Shown here: piece by piece, positions 1 through 4,896 of the stretch
Layout: the number at the start of each line of letters is the position of its first letter
Position numbering within the stretch: the first letter of the stretch is position 1
From: an uncultured bacterium
Lineage (GTDB): Bacteria > Bacteroidota > Bacteroidia > Chitinophagales > Chitinophagaceae
DNA length: 5,512 bases
Assembly (NCBI GenBank): GCA_903957405.1
Contig: CAJBPC010000797.1
Span: 1-5,512, forward strand
Direction: 5' to 3'
Position numbers and translations under genes: made by a program
The notes under the pieces: model-generated
Seen by the model: only the letters and a program-made list of their open reading frames with translations
What the model was told of the DNA's origin: nothing
Databases searched by the model: none

Positions 1-1
1 A

Positions 2-2128
2 GTAGTCTTGAATTATTCTTCGATTCCAGCCACAACGATAAGTACTGGAACACAATCGGAAATCTCCAGTTTGGGCACCTTCACCCTTGGTTCCGGAAAC
101 ATCACTACCGACCCGTTGTTCCGAAACAGTGTCACGGGGGATTATCGACTCACGTCGGCGTCGCCTGCTGCCGACGCCGGTAGTGATGGGTACAACGCTA
201 CAACGACAGATTTGCGCGGGCTTTCTCGCAAGCTGCTCAAGACGAATGCTTCGACGGCGGGAACGATCGACATGGGTGCTTATGAATTCCATTCGGTTAC
301 GGATGTCAACAAGTCATGGACTGGGGCGGTGAGCAACCTGTGGAATGTGGCCGGTAACTGGAGCGACAACACCGCGCCGCATGCGAACGACATTTTGGAG
401 ATACCTTCCGGAACGCCGCAACTCAACGTGGACTTCACAACCGACCGCTCCGTCACCTTCAGCGGCACCAGCACCTTTACGCTTCATCCGACGACCGGTT
501 TCAGCGTCGGTACCACCGGCACGCTGGCCTTTGGCGGAAGGCCCATTACCCTCAAGAGTGACGCCACAGGCACCGCGCGCATCGGCCAGGCACTGGGGAC
601 GATCTCCGGAGCCACAGCAGTGACCGTGGAACGGTATCTTCCGGCTGGTCGTAAATGGAGATTCCTCGCCGCTCCGCTTATCGGATCCACCAATACCAGC
701 ATCTTTTATAACTGGCAGAACAACGGCAACGCCACCTGGCCTACTACAGCCACCGGCGTGGAAATATGGGGTCCTCTGGGCTCTGCGAACCCGGCTGGCG
801 GCAACGGCCTGTCGGTCGGTCCGCACCCGTCCATGCGCAGCTACGACGCCACATGGCAGGGCATCACCAACACCAAGACCACCGAGCTGTTCAACGCGAC
901 CACCAACAACGGCTTCGCGCTGTTCCTAACTGGTCCGTACAATAACGGAAGCACAGCTTATATCGGTGGTCCCGGCAACCTGCCCAACGGCATCGCCAGC
1001 ACCCTCTCGGCCACGGGTACTTTGATAACGGGGACGCATACGAAGAGCCTAACTGCGACCGCTGTAGGGCAATATTTCTTGATTGCGAATCCTTACGCAT
1101 CGCCGGTGAACCCGGCTTCATTTACCAGTGAAGGCACGATCAACCGAACCAATCTGGATAATACTTTGCACCTGTGGGACGCAAAGCCGGGGGGCACCAA
1201 TGGTCTGGGTCGATATGTCTCATTCAGTATTTTCCCGCCTTCTTATTCCAATGGAGGGTCTGGTACCGGCTATGTTGACAATACCGTTCAGATACAGAGT
1301 GGACAAGCTTTTTTTGTGCGGGCTACTGCGGTGGGGGCAGCCAGTTTGGTGTTCCGGGAAACGAGCAAGGGCAGTCTTACAAACCTCGACATGATGGGCA
1401 ATGGCGATCCGGTCAGCATCCCATCGATGCGTTTTCAGTTGTGGCAGGATACGGTGAATTATGACGGGGCTGTTGCTTTCTTTCACGCCAAGGCTTCTAA
1501 GGGATTTGATGCCATGGACGGCTTGAAGCTGTTGAACGGCTCCGACAACCTTGGCTTCCGCCGCGATGGAAAAACGCTGGTATTCGAACATCATCCGGTC
1601 CTGGGGGCAACGGACACCTTGTTTTTACAACTCAGTCAAATGCGTCAACAACCATTTAGGTTGACGATCGAGGCGGTTGGGTTGCCGCAGAGTGAGGGGC
1701 TTCGCGCTAGATTGATCGATCGGTTTACAGGTCGAGAAACGGACATCGATCTTGGTGGTCGTACAGAGATGGATTTCACGATTGGGGCTGACAGTGCCAG
1801 TTCGGGTGATCGCTTCATGGTTGTGCTGGGTGGCGTAACGGGCGGCATTACACCCACACCGGAGCTTGCCGATGTATCAGGCCTCCGTGTATATCCCAAT
1901 CCGCTTGCTGGAGCGGGAACAGTGAAGGTATCCCTTGCCGGACGCAAGGCGCCGCTAGACCTCCGGGTAATAGATGCCTTGGGGCGGACGGTGTGGTTGC
2001 GATCTTCGGTCGGGACGGCTCTCGGTCAAGTGGAGATTGATATGGCGGGTCTCGCTGCCGGTGTCTATCACTTGATATTGACGGATGCTACGGGTGGACA
2101 AACGGTCTCCAAGATCCTAAAGCAATGA
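2..2128 (+). CDS. T9SS-secreted beta-helix / choice-of-anchor Q surface protein, C-terminal part (5' end outside window)
   Basis: The frame is open to the left edge (codons from base 2, no start needed), so the N-terminus and signal peptide are missing. The first 35 or so residues look like the last turn of a right-handed beta-helix. They lead into a choice-of-anchor Q motif at about 110-290: DPLF, GDYRLTSASPAADAG, then DMGAYEF. Next comes a WTGAVSNLWNVAGNW segment (about 315-365) and a VTVERYLPAGRKWRFLAAP segment (about 621-680), both familiar in large Bacteroidota surface proteins. A beta-rich region follows, and from about 1882 a T9SS type A sorting domain of about 81 residues: YPNP, DALGR, LAAGVYHL and a basic KILKQ end. 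By family knowledge, such proteins cross the inner membrane by Sec and the outer membrane by T9SS, where the tail is removed. The role of the cargo (adhesin or polysaccharide-binding) is inferred; I see no catalytic motif. Codon use shifts inside the gene near 1020. Confidence 0.9.
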   Translation, partial: VVLNYSSIPATTISTGTQSEISSLGTFTLGSGNITTDPLFRNSVTGDYRLTSASPAADAGSDGYNATTTDLRGLSRKLLKTNASTAGTIDMGAYEFHSVTDVNKSWTGAVSNLWNVAGNWSDNTAPHANDILEIPSGTPQLNVDFTTDRSVTFSGTSTFTLHPTTGFSVGTTGTLAFGGRPITLKSDATGTARIGQALGTISGATAVTVERYLPAGRKWRFLAAPLIGSTNTSIFYNWQNNGNATWPTTATGVEIWGPLGSANPAGGNGLSVGPHPSMRSYDATWQGITNTKTTELFNATTNNGFALFLTGPYNNGSTAYIGGPGNLPNGIASTLSATGTLITGTHTKSLTATAVGQYFLIANPYASPVNPASFTSEGTINRTNLDNTLHLWDAKPGGTNGLGRYVSFSIFPPSYSNGGSGTGYVDNTVQIQSGQAFFVRATAVGAASLVFRETSKGSLTNLDMMGNGDPVSIPSMRFQLWQDTVNYDGAVAFFHAKASKGFDAMDGLKLLNGSDNLGFRRDGKTLVFEHHPVLGATDTLFLQLSQMRQQPFRLTIEAVGLPQSEGLRARLIDRFTGRETDIDLGGRTEMDFTIGADSASSGDRFMVVLGGVTGGITPTPELADVSGLRVYPNPLAGAGTVKVSLAGRKAPLDLRVIDALGRTVWLRSSVGTALGQVEIDMAGLAAGVYHLILTDATGGQTVSKILKQ
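1882..2125 (+). other. T9SS type A C-terminal sorting domain (within the surface protein)
   Basis: This is the last 81 or so codons of the upstream gene. It starts LRVYPNPLAGAGTVKVSL, has the central DALGR turn, then GQVEIDMAGLAAGVYHLIL, and ends in KILKQ. These are the usual landmarks of the Por secretion tail: YPNP near the start, a G-R turn, L-x-x-G-x-Y and a basic residue close to the C-terminus. The domain targets cargo to the T9SS outer-membrane translocon and is normally cleaved by the PorU sortase, often with attachment to anionic lipopolysaccharide. Confidence 0.93.
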
Positions 2129-2169
2129 TGTCCGGTCAACAAATCTCGGTATTTACAAAAAATAAAAAC

Positions 2170-2382
2170 ATGTCACGTCACATACGAACCATCTTATCAT
2201 CTTTATCCATCTGTGCTTTGTTGTTGGTGTCCTTGTCTGTCGTCGGCCAGGGGCTTGAAGATCCGTCGGAGCTTGATCCGGCGGTACCTGTCGACGGGGG
2301 TATCTCCTTACTGCTGGCAGTGGGTGCGGCTTTGGGGGGGCGTCGACTTATGAGGAAATCCCCGAAAGAAGCGAAGAAATGA
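2170..2382 (+). CDS. Small exported PID-CTERM-like protein (70 aa)
   Basis: A 70-residue protein with three parts. Residues 1-27 form a Sec-type signal peptide: basic MSRHIR, hydrophobic ILSSLSICALLLVSLSVVG, with likely cleavage before QG. Residues 28-39 are a short acidic, proline-containing linker. The tail is PVDGG (40-44), a hydrophobic stretch of about 13 residues, GGRR, then a basic end rich in K and R. This tripartite tail matches the PID-CTERM pattern of dwarf Bacteroidota proteins (P-I/V-D-G-G, membrane segment, basic end), which I recognise by pattern only. An upstream in-frame ATG at 2125 overlaps the preceding stop (ATGA), but starting there would put 15 polar residues before the signal peptide. 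I therefore prefer 2170, preceded by an A-rich tract rather than a Shine-Dalgarno sequence. The gene lies 41 bp after the T9SS protein with no terminator between, so cotranscription is likely. The function is unknown; placement in the inner membrane or surface sorting is inference. Confidence 0.7.
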   Translation: MSRHIRTILSSLSICALLLVSLSVVGQGLEDPSELDPAVPVDGGISLLLAVGAALGGRRLMRKSPKEAKK

Positions 2383-2472
2383 GCAGCCCGGTGAGTGGGA
2401 AATACAGGATTTTCATGCGGATAGCGCGGATTTTCCTTTGATTCGAGTCGGACCTTCGAGCAAAAGGCATCC
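2383..2472. repeat. Intergenic leader of rpn with three pairs of short direct repeats
   Basis: This 90 bp gap holds GGATTTTC at 2407-2414 and 2428-2435 (21 bp apart), GCGGAT at 2417-2422 and 2426-2431, and TTCGAG at 2442-2447 and 2455-2460. I see no convincing terminator for the upstream gene and no good Bacteroidota promoter match; the nearest to TAnnTTTG is TTCCTTTG at 2433-2440, which lacks the A. The repeats are short and could be chance. Confidence 0.4.
2462..2467 (+). promoter_or_regulatory. Weak ribosome binding site of rpn
   Basis: AAAAGG lies five bases before the ATG at 2473. It is a partial Shine-Dalgarno match and supports this start, the first ATG of the open frame. Confidence 0.4.
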
Positions 2473-3405
2473 ATGTCGAATCCGCGAAAAGATCGTACGT
2501 TCAAGCAGATTTTCCATCATCATCCGCGTTCGCTCATTCACCTGCTGAATGCGTTTCTTCCGCTGTCCGTTCCCATAGAATCGATCGAATATATGCCGGA
2601 GGAATTGCAGGCTGAAACCGATGGCTACTACATGTCTATCGTGGATGTGCGTTGTCGTGACCGTTTGGGTCGGCATTTCATCGTAGAAATGCAGATTCAG
2701 AAAACGGCACATTTCGAGCAGCGCGTGATGCTGAATGCATTTCGATTGTATACCAGGCAGATGTTACCGGGCGGTAGCTTGTCAGACCTTAAGCCTGTCT
2801 ACGCATTATGTTTGTTGGACTATATCATGTTCCAAGGACATCCTGATTGGATTCACCATGTGGAGCCCAGGACAAGGGGGTTACCCAGCACCCCTGTCGA
2901 TGGAGTATCGGTTACTTTTGTGGAAATAAAAAAATGGCAGGAATTTGATAACTTAGATTTGGGAAAACACGAGAATGCGTGGATGTTATTCTTCACCCAA
3001 CCTGAAAAAGTCATGGAAGTCTTTACACCTGAACAACGCGAGGAATTGGACGAACTCATCGTCGCCGTCAATGCATGGGATCTGACCAAATACACGGAGA
3101 GGGAGTTGCTGATCAAGGATAGGAAGATGGACAGGATGCTATCCCACGAGATGGTCGTAAGCCATCTTATGGAGGAGGGGAAACAGAAAGGGTTAGAGGA
3201 AGGACTGCAGGAAGGACTGCAGGAAGGACTGCAGGAAGGAATGCAGCAAGGAATGCAGCAGGGAATGCAGCAAGGAATGCAGCGGATGCTTGAAGCAATT
3301 ACATTTCTTTTGAAGCACCCGGAGACGTCGGATGACGAGCTTGCTGTTCGATTCGGCATCTCAGAGGATGTTTGTCGCCAGGCTCGATCGAGTCTACTGT
3401 TGTGA
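2473..3405 (+). CDS. rpn: Rpn family recombination-promoting nuclease (PD-(D/E)XK, PDDEXK_2 type), full-length RpnL
   Basis: A complete 310-residue protein, of normal size for the family. Residues 7-30 carry the usual N-terminal signature (DRTFKQIFHHHPRSLIHLLNAFLP). The nuclease core follows: Asp58 in IVDVRC, then a strand with Glu72-Met-Gln74 in HFIVEMQIQ, the E-x-Q version of the PD-(D/E)XK site typical of this family. The catalytic residues therefore look intact. Residues 240-271 are eight four-residue repeats, probably a helix. The end (287-305, DELAVRFGISEDVCRQAR) resembles a small helix-turn-helix. Rpn proteins are DNA endonucleases often labelled transposases. In E. coli, full-length Rpn is toxic, acts against phage, and is neutralised by a C-terminal fragment made from an internal start; a candidate start exists here at 3127. 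The gene stands alone between the PID-CTERM gene and a terminator, with no terminal inverted repeats seen. The family call is firm; an anti-phage role here is inferred. Confidence 0.93.
   Translation: MSNPRKDRTFKQIFHHHPRSLIHLLNAFLPLSVPIESIEYMPEELQAETDGYYMSIVDVRCRDRLGRHFIVEMQIQKTAHFEQRVMLNAFRLYTRQMLPGGSLSDLKPVYALCLLDYIMFQGHPDWIHHVEPRTRGLPSTPVDGVSVTFVEIKKWQEFDNLDLGKHENAWMLFFTQPEKVMEVFTPEQREELDELIVAVNAWDLTKYTERELLIKDRKMDRMLSHEMVVSHLMEEGKQKGLEEGLQEGLQEGLQEGMQQGMQQGMQQGMQRMLEAITFLLKHPETSDDELAVRFGISEDVCRQARSSLLL
3115..3119 (+). promoter_or_regulatory. Internal Shine-Dalgarno for candidate RpnS start
   Basis: AAGGA lies seven bases before the in-frame ATG at 3127, inside rpn. A second purine run, AGGAAG (3121-3126), lies nine bases before another in-frame ATG at 3136. 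This is a better-placed site than the one before the gene's own start. The coding sequence (IKDRK) could produce it by chance, and Bacteroidota rely little on Shine-Dalgarno pairing. Confidence 0.4.
3127..3405 (+). CDS. Candidate intragenic antitoxin RpnS (in-frame C-terminal product of rpn, 92 aa)
   Basis: Translation from the in-frame ATG at 3127 would give residues 219-310 of the nuclease: a short N-terminal helix (MDRMLSHEMVVSHLMEEG), the eight four-residue repeats, and the helix-turn-helix-like end. It would contain none of the catalytic domain. For E. coli Rpn proteins it is established that such separately translated C-terminal domains dimerise through a helix bearing four-residue repeats and block the toxic full-length protein. 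This locus has the same arrangement: repeat type, position, and a start with a well-spaced AAGGA. Other in-frame ATGs could serve instead (3136, 3151, 3169 and the four in the GMQ repeats from 3241). Internal initiation is an inference from sequence; nothing shows it occurs here. Confidence 0.4.
   Translation: MDRMLSHEMVVSHLMEEGKQKGLEEGLQEGLQEGLQEGMQQGMQQGMQQGMQRMLEAITFLLKHPETSDDELAVRFGISEDVCRQARSSLLL
3190..3285 (+). repeat. Tandem array of eight 12-bp units in rpn (G-L/M-Q-E/Q repeats)
   Basis: Ninety-six bases form eight in-frame 12-bp units encoding GLEE, three GLQE, three GMQQ and GMQR. The three GLQE units (3202-3237) are identical (GGACTGCAGGAA). The GMQ units are GGAATGCAGCAA or close variants (CAG at 3259-3261, CGG at 3283-3285). 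The near identity at third positions points to recent copy-number expansion by slippage or unequal recombination. Any change by whole units keeps the reading frame. Confidence 0.97.
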
Positions 3406-3471
3406 TATCTGTCGTTGCTATTCCCTAAAAGCTGAATATGTCAATTGAACTTCTTGTTTGTTCAGAAAAAA

Positions 3472-3513
3472 AAGCCCGTGAAGCAAGAGGGAACCTTTCT
3501 GCTGCACGGGCTT
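3472..3513. terminator. Rho-independent terminator between convergent genes, best for the minus strand
   Basis: A nine-base-pair perfect stem, AAGCCCGTG (3472-3480) with CACGGGCTT (3505-3513), has an inner extension AGCA/TGCT (3482-3485 with 3500-3503). On the minus strand it is followed by eight T (A at 3466-3473 on the plus strand) and sits about 20 bases after the oxidoreductase stop. On the plus strand the tract after the stem (GAAGTTTTATTTAT) is weaker but could also end the rpn transcript. The rest of 3406-3533 shows only a short palindrome, TCAATTGA, at 3441-3448. Confidence 0.8.
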
Positions 3514-3533
3514 GAAGTTTTATTTATCTGTTA

Positions 3534-4871
3534 TTATGCATATTTGGTGACTCCGGGTACGGCTGCCTTATAGAAGCCATCGGCATTGGGGAGTAAAGGT
3601 GGTGCTGCCGCGAAGTCATAGGACGTAGGCTGCAGATTGATCCCTGAGTTGAGTGTCTTCTCAAAGTTCAGTACCTGCCCGGAATAAGTGGCCATACGCC
3701 CTAGGATCGAAGTCATTGAACTCATAGCCCCGTTGTAGGTATCGTCGAACTTGTATTCCCCTTTCGCGATCGCAGCGAATAGCTCGTCATGTTCTGTTTG
3801 GTAGGGGTTGTTCTCTGATTTCTTATCGAACTGGTAAAGGGGTTTTCCTTTATGGTCAAGTATCGACGCTTTCCCGCAAAGGATCTTTCCTTTTGTACCG
3901 ACCAGTAGTTCATCCACTTTCGACATGGTGTTTTTAATGTGTCGGCACTGGCTGTTGAGTATCGATCCGTCGGCGTATTCGAACTCCACATAGTGATGGT
4001 CGAAGATCTCTCCGTTTTCCTTGCCCTTACGGACTTCGCGGCCGCCCATACCCTGTGCTTTGACGGGGTAGCCTCCTTTGAACCAGTTGATCACATCTAT
4101 GTTGTGTATATGTTGCTCTGTGATATGATCGCCGCAGAGCCAAACGAAATAGTACCAGTTGCGCATCTGGTATTCCATTTCCGTCTGCGCCGGCTTGCGG
4201 GCATTCACCCATACCCCGTCGTTGTTCCACCAGGCCTGTGCGGAGGTGATGTCACCGATCAGGTCTTTCCGTTTGTATAGCTCGCGGTATGAGTTCTGGT
4301 AGTGGCGTTGCAATCCAACCACCACGTTGAGCTTTTTCTTTTTTGCTTCTTCCGCCGCATCAAGAACCCTTTTCACACCTGCCGGATCGGTGGCCACGGG
4401 TTTCTCCATGAAGATGTGTTTGCCCTGGCGTACCGCTTCTTCGAAATGGATCGGGCGAAAACCCGGAGGGGTCGTCAGGATCACGACATCCGCAAGGGCA
4501 ATGGCTTCACGGTAGCCGTTGAATCCAACGAATTTCCTTTCTTCCGGCACATCGATCTTTTGTTTCACACTTCGGCCCCCATCAGCATTCTCGTCAGAAT
4601 TGAGTGCCTTGTAGCAGTTGTCGATCCTGTCGCGAAACGCATCTGCCATGGCGACGAGTTTCACGTTCTGTTTGGTGAGCAGGGCCTGCATCGCGGCACC
4701 GGTGCCCCTTCCGCCACATCCGATCAACGCGATCTTGATCGTATCATCCGCACCGGAGAAAAAATTAGCATTCGACACCAGCGGTGCAGCCATCAGACCT
4801 CCTGCGAGGATGGTCCCCTGGCGCATGAAATCCCGGCGTGAAGTTTGATTGGGAGCATTCATTTCTTTCAT
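3534..4871 (-). CDS. Tat-exported Gfo/Idh/MocA family oxidoreductase (445 aa)
   Basis: Residues 11-35 are a twin-arginine signal (SRRDFMRQGT, then an alanine/glycine-rich hydrophobic stretch), so the protein is probably exported folded with its cofactor bound. A Rossmann fold for NAD(P) follows: IKIALIGCGGRGTGA at 46-60, Asp77 ending the second strand, VVILTTPP at 129-136 and the family's EKP motif at 156-158. The C-terminal substrate domain has GLQRHY (186-191), GDHITEQHIHNID (247-259, with the likely catalytic histidines) and the closing GRMATYSGQVLNFEKTLNSG typical of a Bacteroidota subfamily. Family members oxidise or reduce sugars and glycosides; the substrate here is unknown. The start at 4871 is chosen because it puts the twin arginines at 12-13. 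The frame is open back to 4991, but that would overlap the upstream gene; ATG 4862 is an alternative. The gene lies 25 bp after the SUMF1-fold gene, a probable operon. No disruption is seen. Confidence 0.95.
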   Translation of the reverse strand: MKEMNAPNQTSRRDFMRQGTILAGGLMAAPLVSNANFFSGADDTIKIALIGCGGRGTGAAMQALLTKQNVKLVAMADAFRDRIDNCYKALNSDENADGGRSVKQKIDVPEERKFVGFNGYREAIALADVVILTTPPGFRPIHFEEAVRQGKHIFMEKPVATDPAGVKRVLDAAEEAKKKKLNVVVGLQRHYQNSYRELYKRKDLIGDITSAQAWWNNDGVWVNARKPAQTEMEYQMRNWYYFVWLCGDHITEQHIHNIDVINWFKGGYPVKAQGMGGREVRKGKENGEIFDHHYVEFEYADGSILNSQCRHIKNTMSKVDELLVGTKGKILCGKASILDHKGKPLYQFDKKSENNPYQTEHDELFAAIAKGEYKFDDTYNGAMSSMTSILGRMATYSGQVLNFEKTLNSGINLQPTSYDFAAAPPLLPNADGFYKAAVPGVTKYA

Positions 4872-4896
4872 ATTCAATCGTTGTTTTTTCGATGAG

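Noticed and set aside
314..826. Long open frame on the minus strand inside the T9SS protein gene (170 aa).
   Set aside because: It lies wholly antisense to a well-supported gene in a stretch with G/C-rich third positions, which removes antisense stops. Its translation shows no domain, signal or coherent composition.
2125..2169. Start of the small PID-CTERM-like protein at the ATG overlapping the upstream stop.
   Set aside because: It would add 15 polar residues before the signal peptide. It remains possible as a translational-coupling start but is less likely than 2170.
2170..2250. Lipoprotein signal in the small protein because of the cysteine at residue 15.
   Set aside because: The residues before it (LSI) do not fit a lipobox, since Ile replaces the small residue next to Cys, and the hydrophobic region continues past the cysteine.
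2433..2440. Bacteroidota -7 promoter element TTCCTTTG upstream of rpn.
   Set aside because: It lacks the A of TAnnTTTG, and no TTG/TTTG -33 element sits at the right distance, so I do not annotate a promoter.
3190..3285. CRISPR array or intergenic satellite.
   Set aside because: The units are 12 bp, contiguous without spacers, and in frame with a clear protein.
2853..3359. Minus-strand open frame over rpn with a repetitive Cys-Ile-Pro-Ser-like pattern.
   Set aside because: The cysteine/proline repeat is the antisense reading of the 12-bp array at 3190-3285; nothing else supports a gene.
2473..3405. Calling rpn a transposase or part of an insertion sequence.
   Set aside because: The transposase label is inherited from old family names. 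I see no terminal inverted repeats, target-site duplication or DDE-type catalytic pattern; the protein has a PD-(D/E)XK nuclease core.
4302..4841. Plus-strand open frame of 179 aa opposite the oxidoreductase (and a similar one at 3939-4280).
   Set aside because: Both are antisense shadows of a complete, motif-rich gene and show no recognisable features of their own.
3534..4871. Assigning the oxidoreductase as a GH109-type alpha-N-acetylgalactosaminidase.
   Set aside because: GH109 enzymes share the fold and often a Tat signal, but I cannot confirm their specific active-site residues here; the motifs support only the broader Gfo/Idh/MocA family.
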